Shown one piece after another: positions 25,926 through 41,969 of a DNA stretch of 64,000 nucleotides; position 1 is the stretch's first letter, and the number at the start of each line of letters is the position of its first letter. The translations under genes were made by a program, and so were the position numbers. The notes under the pieces were generated by a model. The model did not search any database. It had not been told where the DNA came from and was given only the letters and a program-made list of their open reading frames with translations. Origin of the DNA: Salminus brasiliensis (Eukaryota > Chordata > Actinopteri > Characiformes > Bryconidae); the NCBI RefSeq assembly GCF_030463535.1, contig NC_132901.1, positions 7,756,959 through 7,820,958 on the forward strand, given 5' to 3'.

Positions 25926-26316
25926 ACCCACAGTTTCATAGAAAGCAGCTTTCCCCCCCTTGTTACTGCACAATGAAATGATTGTTAAAAAAAAAAAAAA
26001 ACAACAACAACAACACAAAAATATCTCTCATTAGTTACCCCAAACAATAATTATATATGATAAATATTCTTTGGGGTTTGGTTTGGTCTTTCCTTCTATG
26101 ACCACTGTTTGGTCGAACGTGTTACATTTGAGCTGGAAAGGGAAACGAAACACGGGGCACGAGTGGGGGTAAATGTTTCTTTCTTTAACCCGTTTTCTTT
26201 CTTCCTTCCTTTCTTTCTCTCTCTCGCTCACACAGACACAGCACGAGAGGAGGAGGGGGTCGGGTAGGAAAGCGAGCAGAGGTGGGAGGACGCTAGAGTC
26301 TGACGGCGGAAATGCG

Positions 26317-26827
<511 letters not shown>

Positions 26828-26861
26828 ATTGGCGCTCTCCGTTGATTTATCCATACACAAA

Positions 26862-26877
26862 GGCTCTTTTAAGAGCC
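26862..26877 (+). terminator. Histone mRNA 3' stem-loop, H2A unit 2
   Basis: Unchanged stem-loop with the H2A-type ACAAA flank. Confidence 0.97.
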
Positions 26878-27315
26878 ACCCATTTTTTTCTAAGAAAAGT
26901 GCTGCTCCTTTACAAACACTACATATTCTTCACGTGATTTCCAACTGCATAAAAATAATAGCTTTATGAACCGATTTATTATATAAACACACCGCCGTCC
27001 TTTTTTTCTATTTTTCTCTCGTGTTACTAGAGTAGATAATTGCTGATATATTTTTTTCATATATTTCACGTACTGAGACCAACACCTCATGCATATGTGT
27101 ATGTATACACCCTTCATATATATATATATATATGTATATATATTAGACATACACATATATATGTTTGTGTGTAATGTTCGCAGTAATGTATATTAGTTTA
27201 CAAATGTTGATTAGTTTGATCCTATTATTTTTCTTCTTATTATATATTTTTTTTTCTTTGTTGTTTTGTATTACAGGAGCCCGCCGCTTTGCTTTTAGGT
27301 TTGAAAAGAAGACGC

Positions 27316-27883
<568 letters not shown>

Positions 27884-27918
27884 ACAGAGCGCTTCGACGT
27901 TTACCTGAAATACCCAAC

Positions 27919-27934
27919 GGCTCTTTTAAGAGCC
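27919..27934 (+). terminator. Histone mRNA 3' stem-loop, H3 unit 2
   Basis: Unchanged stem-loop with the H3-type ACCTACCC flank. Confidence 0.97.
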
Positions 27935-28317
27935 ACCTACCCGTGTCCGCGCCGAAACAGCAAATGTCCGCCTCACCTCGGTGTTGCGTTTATATAATGT
28001 AAGGCTATTATGACGCGCGCGCTTCTAAATTCCATAGGATTGAGCGAGCGAAACCAGCCGTGAGACAGTGGTTGTGAAGATTAGGGAAAAAAGCAACTTC
28101 TGTATGTGTATATATAAATATATATATTTCACATCAAAATCGCCATTTTTAACGTGTTTTAATACATATGAATACTTTTCTTTTAATTCCTATCAATATG
28201 TTTATACATATTTAATAGTTTGGAAACTGTTCATTCACCCCAGCAGAAAGTAGAAGCCACTGCCGCTTCAGTAGAACACTACACTTTACACTATGTAGTG
28301 TTTAGGCCGGTTTTGGC

Positions 28318-30641
28318 CTATTACATACGGCATTAGTCATGGATGGAGCGTAGATCCCACCGCGTGGTGAAACTATACAACTGCAAGCACAGTTTCAGAG
28401 AGTAATGTATGTGTATATTCATATAATGAGAGCTTGATTTGGGGTACTTACGTTTCATACATATGCAACATGAGTTTGATTGCATAGAGAGTAAGCGAGA
28501 CCAGGGCAGCAGTAAAGGAGGTAAGTGTATAGTCCGGAGAGGAATGTTTGTTTGTTTGTTTGTTTTTAATCTCTTTCAATACCTCTACCAGAACAAGGCA
28601 TATCTAACTCTAAAAAATTATATGTTTACTCTATATGTTAACTCTATAAAATTCATGTTTCCCGTCACATTGTTTGTAAAATTAACCCAGATCAGCGGGA
28701 AAACTCGCCAAAATTAAATGAATGTTGAGTCAGTATTGTTTTGTGCTATACTTCAAAAATTACCTTATTTAGTACAGTCTAGCTTGTCTGGAAGTATAAC
28801 CCTTGAAGTATGGAGCAAATTAAATGAACCTTCCCAGAACATGTAAAATGATCATTAGAGAAGCCTAGGGAAAAGAAATAGTGAATAAATACTGGCAGGG
28901 GTAAAGTGTTTGTCCTGCCTAGGATGCACCCGGTTATGTAATAGAGAGTAGAAGCCTTTGAGCCTTGAGTACAGTAGTGCTCTTCTGTGTGGTGAATAGA
29001 AGGGCTTTTGGAAGTGCTCATTGCAAACGACCACCGTTGTTTTGGGATCATGGGCATATATGTCATGGATGGAGCGTGGATGCCATCGTGTGGTCAAACA
29101 AGGCAAATGCAAACGTTAACTACGTAGATTTATTCGTGAATGTGTGTGAATGTTACAGCTTTTTCATTTGATAGATGGTTGTGAACTCCAATACGTCTAC
29201 TAAGTCATTTGTATTGCGGTGTTATTTTGGTTAGTGTTTTTTAAAGTACATTTTTAAAAATGTTTCTATTGAAGCATACTTCAGTTCAGGGCATTTTAGA
29301 AGCCAGCATGGTTACCAGTTCTCATGCTGCCAGGCAATGAAATGGAAACTTAATTTAGGGCAATTTTATACACATTAAATATGATTGTTAACTGCACCAA
29401 TAAATCTAAAAAGTAATTACATGTCTTTTGGGATGATTTTCGTTTGGGCTTGGGTTTCATTTTAACAATATGCTAACGATAAAGTCGGACAGAAGGAAAG
29501 GTTTTGAAGAATGCTTGAAAGAAGCAGTCTTTAAGGAAGGCACTGTATTAGCCATCATGACAACCAAACAGCATGCAGTTAGGTAAAAAGCCACCAATTC
29601 ACTCACTGCTAGAAGCCTTTGAGACAAATTGTAGAGTAGTGCACTTCTATGTAGGACCTTTGTTTCCTTCTCTTTAGAGCCCTTAAACTCTGTGTATCAG
29701 TTTATATTGAGGTTCCCATAATAATCATAAATCAATAAAGAAAACCGCTCATCTGCTATCAAGACCTGACTGAGGAGCTGGAGGCCAGTGAAGCAAAGCT
29801 AAAATATGGAAAAGCATACGCACCCTGCAAGGTTTCGGTCAGAGACTTTCTTCAAGGCATAGGTAAGTAACAAATGAATACAAAAGTGCTAACAAAAGTT
29901 TATCAACAGCTGACCGTACTGACTTGCTCCCTTGTGAGTTAGCTTCTAACTCTTTCTCCTCTTTCTGATTTTGCTTCTTTAAATGTCTGCATGGACCAAA
30001 AAAGAAAAAATCAAAAAGATGAATTGTTTTATATTTTGCAGATTTACATTTTGACCACCAGATGGCATCCACGCTCCATTCACGTACTACGACCACAGAC
30101 TTAAAGCTTAGCCCTGAAACTCCATCAGAAGCCTAAGGGGTAGGTCTAGCCAAACTGCTTCCACTCACCCTGACTTCATCATGAGCTCTACACTTACTTT
30201 GCTTACCACAATGTCTTTCCATATTTCTTTATCATCCACTAACTGCAACATATGATAAAAGCAACATTAACTCCCTCTGTGTTTATCTAATCTAACATGA
30301 CTTTTATTAGAAGATGTAAAGCGAGCCTGAGAAATCCAAGGGGTAAACATGTAGTTTTAGTTGGCCTCATTAGGAGCTTTTCCCTTGTATGCAATAATAT
30401 ACCATTTTTTCGATTTGTGTTTGATCTTTCTTACTTTAAATGTCTCTGTGGACACTATATCTTTAACTTGTAGTGTATTAGATCAACGACTACAATTCCC
30501 ATGATGCCTAACTAAAGATGGTCTCTGACCAAAACCTTGCCAAATAAAATTGACTCATCTGCTATCAAGACCTGACCGAGGAGCTGGAGGCCAGTGGAGC
30601 AAAGCTAAAATATGGAAAAGCATACGCACCCTCAAATTGGT

Positions 30642-30696
<55 letters not shown>

Positions 30697-32430
30697 TAAC
30701 CTGCATGGTTTAGGTCAGAGACTTTCTTCAAGGCATAGGTAAGTAACAAATGAATACAAAAGTGCTAACAAAAGTTTATCAACAGCCGACCGTACTGCCT
30801 CCTCCCTTGTAAGTTAGCTTCTCTGCTATTTAAATGTAACTCTTTCTCCTCTTTCTGATTTTGCTTCTTTAATTGTCTCCGTGGACAATAAATAAATAAA
30901 TAAATAAATAAATTAATTAAAAATTGCAAGATTAATTGTTTTACATTTTGACCACACGATGGCATCCACGCTCCATTTACGTACTATGACCACAGTCTTG
31001 AGGCCTAGCCTTGAAACTCCATCAGAAGCCTAAAAGACTTGACTAGAGAAGTGCACTTCTGTGTAGTGTATACAGTGTAAGGGATTTAGGAAGTGCCCTA
31101 TTGCAAACGTCACCGTTGTTTTGGGATCGTGGATATATGTCATGGATGGAGCGTGGATGCAATCGTGTGGTCAAACTCGCAAATGCAAACGCTAAAAACA
31201 TAGATGTATACGTGTATGTGTGTGAATGTTACAGCTTTTACATATGACAGATGGTTGTGAACTCCAGTAAGTCTACTAAGTTCTACCAAGGAACTTTTGG
31301 GCATTTTAGTAGCCAGCATGATAACCAGTTGTCATGCTACCAGGCAATGAAATGAAAACTTAATTTAGGGCACCGTAATTTTGTTTGGGTTTTAACAATA
31401 TGCTAATGATAAAGTAGGACAGAAGAAAACAAAATATTCAATACTGTATTATCTCCTTACAGATCTTGATAAAATGTCTTTAGTTAAAGAATGCTTGATA
31501 GAAGCACTCTTTATTTAAGGCACTTTATTATCAGTTAGGTAAAAAGCCAACAATTCGCTCACTAAGAGACAAACTGTAGAGTAGTGCAGTTCTATGTAGG
31601 ACCTTTGTTCTCCTCCCCTTAGAGCCCTTAAATTCTATGTTGTATGGTTATGTGTATGTATGTATGCATCAGCTTATATTGAGGTCAACATAATAATCAT
31701 AAATCAATAAAGAACACCGCTCTGCTATCAAGACCTGGCTGAAGAGCTGGAGGCAAGTGGGGCAAAGCTAAAAATTGGAAAGCGGATGCACCATCAGCGC
31801 AAAAAATCATTTAACCTGCAAGGTCAGAGACTTTCTTCAAGGCATAGGTAAGTAACAAATTAACACAAAAGTGCTAACAAAGGTGTATCAAAAGCCAGCC
31901 GTACTCACTTGTGAATTAGCTTTTTTGTGCTTCTCAAATTTAACTCTTTCTCCTCTTTCTGATTTTGCTTCTTTAAATGTCTCTGTGGACCAAAAAAATA
32001 TATATATATCTATTTATATTTTGCAGATTTACATTTTGACCACCAGATGGCATCCACGCTCCATTCACGTACTACGACCACAGTCTTAAAGCTTAGCCCT
32101 GAAACTCCATCAGAATCCTAAAGGGTAGGTCAAGCCAAACTGCTTCCACTCACCCTGACTTCATCATGAGCTTTACACTTTATATCACCACAATTTCTTT
32201 ATCATCCACTAACTGCAACATATGTCTAAGGCTTTATCATCCACTAACTGCAACATACTTTGCTTTCCACAATTTCTTTCCTTCCTTTCTCTTCCACTAA
32301 CTGCTAACCAATATGGCTGTTATTAGAATATGTATAGTGGAAACCTGAGGAATCCAAATGGTGTGGGTTTAGTTTAAGTTGGCCTCAATTTACTTTATGT
32401 GCAAAAATATTTCAGTGGTGGTTTGTGTGT
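28318..32430. repeat. Subtype A spacer 2-3, composite module region
   Basis: Same X-Y-Y-X-Y order as spacer 1-2, with no retrotransposon, so it shows the uninterrupted target (AAAGCTTAGCCC at about 32090). No gene seen. Confidence 0.8.
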
Positions 32431-32434
32431 GTGT

Positions 32435-32485
<51 letters not shown>
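32435..32485. repeat. (GA)n microsatellite, spacer 2-3
   Basis: Shortest GA allele. Confidence 0.95.
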
Positions 32486-32489
<4 letters not shown>

Positions 32490-32696
32490 GCATTTGTAGA
32501 CATATATATGGCTTGCTTTATGCATACTCATTCATTCTGACAGAAAATACAAACCCTGTACTGGTTTGTGTGTTTCTTTAAACGTCTTTATGTCAATGTG
32601 TCAATGACACGATGTGTCTTTATCCTGTAGTGTCAAGATCAAGGACTACAATTCCCATGATGCCTAACTACAAGTTCGATAGATGACGTATTATTG

Positions 32697-32698
<2 letters not shown>

Positions 32699-32769
<71 letters not shown>

Positions 32770-32790
32770 ATATCTCTATATATATATCTT
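32699..32790. repeat. (TCTA)n microsatellite, spacer 2-3
   Basis: Longest uninterrupted TCTA run. Confidence 0.95.
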
Positions 32791-32989
32791 CATCTAATGA
32801 TGAAATCCGATAACTGCACGTCCAGTCACAGTAAAAAGTAAACCGTGTGCCATGGTGTACAGTAGTGGGCTGATCTTCGTGGGTGCTTGTTTTATGCTTG
32901 CAAGGTCGTAACCCTAGTACTAAATAGCCATTTATGTGATTTATATTCAGGTGCATTGAGGAAGGACTAATTTTGTCGTGTGTGTGTGT

Positions 32990-34970
32990 GTGTAATAAAC
33001 GCTGCGCACGTTAGAATGGCGTGATGTAGTGTGACTTTGTTGTATACGAGACCGAGGCGCACATGGCGACAGCCATCAGAGGGCTGACCGAGGTATTTGT
33101 CGTGTTAAGACATATGTTAGCTACTTTTAATGTTCATACATGTGAAACGTCATTTTTTTTTTAGTCCTTACACTACTGGACCCTGGTTAGCTCCGGTGTG
33201 TCGTTGTTAGCACGATAACGTTTGCTAACTTGCCAAAAATGAAGTAGATAATGATATCCGATAACTCGATTTTGCCGAGAGCCTAAAGTTGTACACCCAG
33301 TCACAGCAAATTGATGTAGAACTGCCGTTGCTGGATCTATGTGTGGAGTTGTACATAACTTGGAGCCAGCTTAGCGATTTGCAGCGTGGCTAACGCGGCC
33401 AGCATAAATAGTAAAGCGCAAATATGAGCCTAATTATGAGGGGTCATTATTTGTTGACCACAGTGCAGTACCACATGCAGAGTTGTAGCATAAAAGTACG
33501 CAATACAGCCGTGATTGGTGGCTGTTGAGTGATTTGAGTTAACTTGCTTTTTCAGGTCCACACATGAGCTAACAAAGCGATTAGCATGCTAGCTAACTCG
33601 GATGGTACAAACAATAACATACGCCAGCGAGTGTAAATACCTGTCAGATAAATACACACTCGCTCGAGTCAGTCAAGTTTTATTATGAAACGGTGTATAT
33701 AGCAACATTTATACGTTTACTGTCGTGGTTGAAACCGAGAAGCCACCTTGGAGAGTAGCATGATGGCTAGGTGTCTTAAAATTAATCACAGAAATAACGA
33801 TATTACGGACACGTGCGTAGTTCTCTATATTGTTATTTGGAGCAAGTGAGGGAGAAACAGTCGTGCTTAAACCCGGCTACCAACAGCGTATCTTCTGGTT
33901 TTCAGAGCTGGGCAGCCTGTGTAGCTTGCTAGCTAGTGTTTTGTTTACAAAAGATTATTTTCGTTAGCTAGTTGCCGAAACGACATCGGTCAACCGAGAG
34001 AAAAAACAAGAAACAAAAAAAAAAACAATTCCCAAGCAGCTCACTACTCCCTGTGGAGTGCACGATGTCACGAAAAAACGGCTTCTATACTCACCTAGTG
34101 CACTAGAGAGTACTGGAGTGCGGTTTAGGATTGTACAACACACAATCAATTACTACAATAATAACAATAATAATGTCAAGTGTGTAATCTTTCTAAGAAA
34201 ACGGTGCATAAATGTTTATTTACAAAGGTCACATGGCCCCTATGCACTTCAAATTTCGTGAAAAGGAGTCAGAGGCTGTGTATGAGCCTACTTTGAGTCA
34301 CTGTAAGTTCATCTTAAGCCTAGGTCACTGAATTTTATTAATTCATTCAGCTATTTATTTATTTATTTTAAGATTTCGCCATAAGACCAAGCTATTTCAG
34401 AAGTGATTTTAGCTCCTAATTATAGTTTAGCTTACTTTTTAATTATAAGGTCAAGCAGGTCTGGAGCTAGGCTGTAGGTTTCGAAGCTAAATCATGATGA
34501 GTTAAAGTATTCAGAGTGAAGGTTATGCATGATCCAAAGTGTGCTGCGTTATTATTATTACTATTATTAGTTTATTCCTTTTTAGAACACTTGGAGTCTG
34601 GATGCCATTGTGTGGCCAGACTGTGAAACTACAAGCAGTAGAAGGAAGACATGCTGCAAATGCATTGAGAAGTGATGCTATTATTGCTTGACTTTGACTA
34701 TTGATTGTCCCCCCCCCCCATGTACACCACATGTTAATGAAATCCACATGAAATCCAAAAAGAGCACTTTTTTGAATTTTGAACATGAGTACATCCAGAG
34801 GGTACGGAATTAATATTTAATTCCGAATTAATATTAATATACTGTATTTTGTATGGCTACCCACTCAGTGGCTTTATGTGCAATCTTTGAGTGGTCTAGG
34901 CATGTTTGAGACGCTGTACAGCAAAACAAGCGTTCTGCTCACGTACAAAGTATGAGGCGGAGCTAATGTA
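32990..34970. other. Single-copy-per-unit spacer upstream of H4, unit 3
   Basis: Counterpart of 2860-4850 with scattered single-base differences (for example GTACATAAC for GTACATAGC near 33355); no gene recognised. Confidence 0.6.
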
Positions 34971-34973
34971 CTG

Positions 34974-35404
<431 letters not shown>

Positions 35405-35434
35405 ACGCTCGGCCTGAACAGCTCTAAACACAAC

Positions 35435-35450
35435 GGCTCTTTTAAGAGCC
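35435..35450 (+). terminator. Histone mRNA 3' stem-loop, H4 unit 3
   Basis: Unchanged 16-nt stem-loop. Confidence 0.97.
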
Positions 35451-35994
35451 ACCCACAAATCCAGCAAAAGAGCCTGTTTCTATTCTTAGTTTGTTATCAA
35501 ATAAGGCAGTCGATCTCCCGCATACTCTGTATTAAAATGTAATATACCGGAAGAATACATGTGTATATATACATATAATAGATATGTCTGTATATATGTA
35601 TTGTTTTCCATTTTGCCCCCCGTGTGCGTTGGTTAAATCCGAACTATATGTCTTAATAAATCCTGATAGAAAAAAAATCGCCGTCAACGCCGCTGTGCCG
35701 AAAAACAGAAAAACAGCCCTGTAGATTAAGAATGCGCGGGAAGAATGTTGCAAGAATCATATTTGTTTGTTTGTTTCAATATAGTCAATGATGGTGGTTA
35801 TGAATCTCCCGGTTAAGAAGCTAATTTTATATATATGAAGAATACATATAGTTTTCAATTTCCCCCGTATGCGTTGATTAAACGTTTGAATAAATTCAGA
35901 ATATCGCCGTCAACGCCGATGTGGCGAAAAATAATGTGCCGTCTGCACGGTGGGTAAAAATGCGCGGGTAGGCGAACAAAGAGAATGCTGCTCA

Positions 35995-36071
35995 GGGGAG
36001 GGGGAAGGGAAGAGGAGAATAGGGAGGGGAGGGGAGGGAGGGGAGGGGAGGGGAATGAAGGGTGGGGGGTT
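35995..36071 (+). repeat. G-rich purine tract upstream of H2B, unit 3
   Basis: Same length as unit 2. Confidence 0.85.
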
Positions 36072-36099
36072 GGCAAGAAGAGAGCGGACAATTTGTTGT

Positions 36100-36596
<497 letters not shown>

Positions 36597-36626
36597 ATAG
36601 TGATAGCGGCTTAATCCAAACCCAAC

Positions 36627-36642
36627 GGCTCTTTTAAGAGCC
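36627..36642 (+). terminator. Histone mRNA 3' stem-loop, H2B unit 3
   Basis: Unchanged 16-nt stem-loop. Confidence 0.97.
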
Positions 36643-36700
36643 ACCCACGGTTTCTTCCAAAGAGCAGTTTTATTCAAGAACCAAGTAAGTTATTATACTA

Positions 36701-36733
<33 letters not shown>

Positions 36734-37079
36734 TGAGAGTGCCTTTATTGTTACATACTTATTGATGTATGTAAATCAACTTACTTAATTGTTTGTTTGC
36801 ATTTAATTGGTATAGTGTACTAGGATTCAGGGACAGAGCAGCAAACTAAAATACTGTGCCATACTAACTGTATGGAGTGGGCTTGTAGTGCTAAGTGGGA
36901 TAAATGAAGCTGCACATCACCTGTGAAAGACCAGTCCAGAGGAGATCAGCCTTACAGGTGGGGAAGAGTGAGGCAGGAAACCATACTAGGGTTGACTTAA
37001 ACCCTAGAATTACACACCCGATCTTTGTAATGAAAGCTGTCTAGTATATATAACCAGGCATACGGTTAGGCTCCCCACA

Positions 37080-38690
37080 AGCCTTTTTTGTTGGGTCACA
37101 GAAGGGTGAAGTTAGTTAAAGCCTTAGGTTTATGGTGGGATTTGAGTGAGCAAAAGTAGGTTCAGAGCAAGGCTTTTGATGTAGAGGGTCGAAGTAAGGC
37201 AAAAGGACGAGGGTAGAATAATTAAATTGAGGTAGCGTAAGTAAAAAAGTATGGTGGTGAAAGTGTGTTTAGTGCAGATGTGATCTAGGAAGAGTGAGTA
37301 ACAGTGGCTTTGTAAGGAGGCCTCAGGTTTATGATGAAGGTGGATTGAGTTAAAGTGACCGTGAGCTTAGGCCTTTGCCTTAGGATACAAAGGAAGGTTC
37401 AGTGAAAGTCAGTTTCAACATAAGCCATCAGCCTGATGTTTTGGATACACATGGATACACATGGCCTCGGCCTACTGAGGACTGCACATCTAAGTAGAAT
37501 GGTCATGACTGCATGGAATGGGTTAAATGAAAGCAAAAGTTTGGTGTGTTGCTTATTGAGATAGAGGGAAGGATGGGGTTAATTTGTTTTAGGACAAGAA
37601 TGAAATTGCAGTTGTTTCATGTGAGGGGTTCGAATGAGGATGGAGTGATTTTGTATAATGGTTGGATGAAGGATGGGGTTATTTCATTTTAGGGTTGGAG
37701 AGAGAAGGTGGTGGGGTTTGTATTAGAGTATGAATGAAAATGGGTTATTTTATTTTGGGGTTAGAAGGCGGATGGGGTTATTTTGTTTCATTGTTAGAAT
37801 GATGTTAAGGTTATGTTGTACTAGGTTAAGAGGGAGGACAGAGTTATTTTGTATTAGGACTATTTGGTTGGGTCACAAAAAGATGAATTTGGTTGAAGCC
37901 TTAGGTTAATGTTGAGATTCGAGCGAGCAAGAATAGGTTCAGAGCTAGACTTTTGATGTAGAGGGTTGAAGCAAGGCAAAAGGACGAGGGTAGAGTAAAT
38001 AAAATAGTATGGCGGTCAAAGGCCTCAGGTTTATGATGAAGGTGGATTGAGTTAAAGTGAACGTGAGCTTAGGCCTTTGCCTTAGGATACAAAGGAAGAT
38101 TCAGTAAAAGTAAAACAGTTTCAACATAAGCCATCAGCCTGATGTTTTGGATACACATGCCCTTGGCCTACTGAGGAATGCACATCTAAGTAGAATGGTC
38201 ATGACTGCATGGAATGGGTTAAATGAAAGCAAAAGTTTGGTGTGTTGCTTATTGAGATAGAGGGAGGGATGGGGTTAATTTGTTTTAGGACAAGAATGAG
38301 ATTGCAGTTGTTTCATGTGAGGGGTTCGAATGAGGATGGAGTTATTTTGTATAATGGTTGGAAGAAGGATGGGGTTATTTCATTTAGGGTTGGAGAGAGA
38401 AAATGGTTATTTTCTATTAGGGTTAAAATGAGAATGGGGTTTTAGGGTTTAAATGAGCTTGGGTTTATTTTGTATTGGGGATAGAGTGAAGGTGCAGTTA
38501 TTTTGTATTAGGGTTTGAAAAAGGGCATGATTATTTCATGTGATTTTTAGAATAAGGTTTGTCTTTTTTTTAAGATTTTGTTTTTGCGTTTTAGGGTGGG
38601 GGGGTGGATGCAGTTATTTTGTGTTAGGGTTAGTATGAGATTTTTGGCTATGGTATATTGGGTGTGTTGAGGTGATGAAGGAAATGAAGG
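37080..38690 (+). repeat. G/T-rich 0.7-kb repeats in H2B-H1 spacer, unit 3
   Basis: Same arrangement as unit 1, copy starts at 37540 and 38236. Confidence 0.85.
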
Positions 38691-39111
38691 TGCGAGTGCG
38701 TATTAGGGGACCTATGGAGAGCCGTTCCGTTCATACTGCGCACACACGGCAACACTGTGCTTTACACACTCCTCAAGGTCGCCCCGCACGACGAGCAAAA
38801 CAACGCACCCACGTCTCGGATGCCCAGCACGCTCTCGCCGAGGCTCTCCTCCAACGCACCGGATAACACTCGCCCAGTTCGTGGCACCTTTTGTCGCCGT
38901 TTTCCACAGATTAGCACGCCAAATGCGCCGCCGCCCGTTCGGTACGCCGGTAGCGTGGCACGCTTCGGTGAGCGCCGTATTAAACGCGGCGTCGTTACGC
39001 TGCCCTTCCCGTCTTCTCAACACACGGTGGAGCCTCTCGGAGACGAGAGAGCATTTCTACGCTCGCCAAGTTGAGCTTTCGCCCATATTTCGCTCGACAA
39101 ACGCCGAGAGA

Positions 39112-39196
39112 AAACACAAGTGCGAGACTGTCGCTGCCACACGGCTTTGCGGCATCGAGCGAGTTGAGTCTACAACGTTCTCATGTGGCTTTTAAG
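39112..39196 (+). promoter_or_regulatory. H1 promoter, unit 3
   Basis: Intact H1 box AAACACA at 39112-39118 and CTTTTAAG at 39189-39196. Confidence 0.72.
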
Positions 39197-39279
39197 GGCC
39201 GGCCCCCTCGCTGCAGCGGGAGGTTCTACAGAACGCTGCAGCAGTTTGTGCTCACTCGCGCTCTCAGCAAAGCAGAACA

Positions 39280-39903
39280 ATGGCAGAAGTCGCTCCAGCC
39301 CCAGCCGCCTCGGCGCCCGCCAAGGCCCCCAAGAAGAAGGCCGCCGCCCGCCCCAAGAAAGCCGGCCCCAGCGTGGGCGAGCTCATCGTCAAGGCCGTCT
39401 CGGCTTCCAAGGAGAGGAGCGGCGTGTCTCTCGCCGCCCTGAAGAAAGCCCTGGCTGCCGGCGGCTACGACGTCGAGAAGAACAACTCACGCGTTAAGCT
39501 CGCCGTCAAGAGCCTCGTCACCAAGGGCACTCTGGTGCAGACCAAAGGCACCGGCGCGTCGGGCTCTTTCAAGCTTAACAAGAAGCAGGCCGAGGCAAAG
39601 AAGAAGCCGGCCGCCAAGAAACCGGCACCTAAAGCTAAGAAGCCGGCCGCCAAGAAACCAGCCGCGGCCAAGAAGCCCAAGAAGGTAGCAGCCAAGAAAC
39701 CCACTGCGGCTAAGAAATCCCCCAAGAAGGCCAAGAAGCCCGTCGCGGCCGCTAAGAAGGCAGCGAAGAGCCCCAAGAAGGCCAAGAAGCCGGCGGCTCC
39801 CAAAAAGGCGACCAAGAGCCCAAAGAAAGCCAAAACGGTCAAGCCTAAAGCAGCTAAGCCCAAAGCGGCGAAGGCGAAAAAGGCTGCCCCTAAGAAGAAG
39901 TAA
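39280..39903 (+). CDS. H1: Linker histone H1, unit 3 (E105 form)
   Basis: Third H1 copy; its 207-residue protein is identical to unit 2, including Glu105. The leader has CTACAGAAC where unit 2 has CTATAGAAC, so the spurious upstream reading frame seen in unit 1 depends on this single base. An intact AAACACA H1 box lies upstream. Confidence 0.98.
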   Translation: MAEVAPAPAASAPAKAPKKKAAARPKKAGPSVGELIVKAVSASKERSGVSLAALKKALAAGGYDVEKNNSRVKLAVKSLVTKGTLVQTKGTGASGSFKLNKKQAEAKKKPAAKKPAPKAKKPAAKKPAAAKKPKKVAAKKPTAAKKSPKKAKKPVAAAKKAAKSPKKAKKPAAPKKATKSPKKAKTVKPKAAKPKAAKAKKAAPKKK

Positions 39904-39951
39904 AGTAAACAGTTACGCCGTTTACCTTCATGACTTATTTCTCTCTTCAAC

Positions 39952-39967
39952 GGCTCTTTTAAGAGCC
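39952..39967 (+). terminator. Histone mRNA 3' stem-loop, H1 unit 3
   Basis: Unchanged 16-nt stem-loop. Confidence 0.97.
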
Positions 39968-40353
39968 ACCCACAGTTTCATAGAAAGCAGCTTTCCCCCC
40001 CTTGTTACTGCACAATGAAATGATTGTTAAAAAAAAAAAAAAAACAACAACACAAAAATATCTCTCATTAGTTACCCCAAACAATAATTATATATGATAA
40101 ATATTCTTTGGGGTTTGGTTTGGTCTTTCCTTCTATGACCACTGTTTGGTCGAACGTGTTACATTTGAGCTGGAAAGGGAAACGAAACACGGGGCACGAG
40201 TGGGGGTAAATGTTTCTTTCTTTAACCCGTTTTCTTTCTTCCTTCCTTTCTTTCTCTCTCTCGCTCACACAGACACAGCACGAGAGGAGGAGGGGGTCGG
40301 GTAGGAAAGCGAGCAGAGGTGGGAGGACGCTAGAGTCTGACGGCGGAAATGCG

Positions 40354-40864
<511 letters not shown>

Positions 40865-40898
40865 ATTGGCGCTCTCCGTTGATTTATCCATACACAAA

Positions 40899-40914
40899 GG
40901 CTCTTTTAAGAGCC
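40899..40914 (+). terminator. Histone mRNA 3' stem-loop, H2A unit 3
   Basis: Unchanged stem-loop with ACAAA flank. Confidence 0.97.
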
Positions 40915-41350
40915 ACCCATTTTTTTCTAAGAAAAGTGCTGCTCCTTTACAAACACTACATATTCTTCACGTGATTTCCAACTGCATAAAAATAATAGCT
41001 TTATGAACCGATTTATTATATAAACACACCGCCGTCCTTTTTTTCTATTTTTCTCTCGTGTTACTAGAATAGATAATTGCTGATATATTTTTTTCATATA
41101 TTTCACGTACTGAGACCAACACCTCATGCATATGTGTATGTATACACCCTTCATATATATATATATATGTATATATATTAGACACACACATATATATGTT
41201 TGTGTGTAATGTTCGCAGTAATGTATATTAGTTTACAAATGTTGATTAGTTTGATCCTATTATTTTTCTTCTTATTATATATTTTTTTTTCTTTGTTGTT
41301 TTGTATTACAGGAGCCCGCCGCTTTGCTTTTAGGTTTGAAAAGAAGACGC

Positions 41351-41918
<568 letters not shown>

Positions 41919-41953
41919 ACAGAGCGCTTCGACGTTTACCTGAAATACCCAAC

Positions 41954-41969
41954 GGCTCTTTTAAGAGCC
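41954..41969 (+). terminator. Histone mRNA 3' stem-loop, H3 unit 3
   Basis: Unchanged stem-loop; the subtype A to B switch occurs within about 100 bp downstream or in the gene's 3' half. Confidence 0.97.
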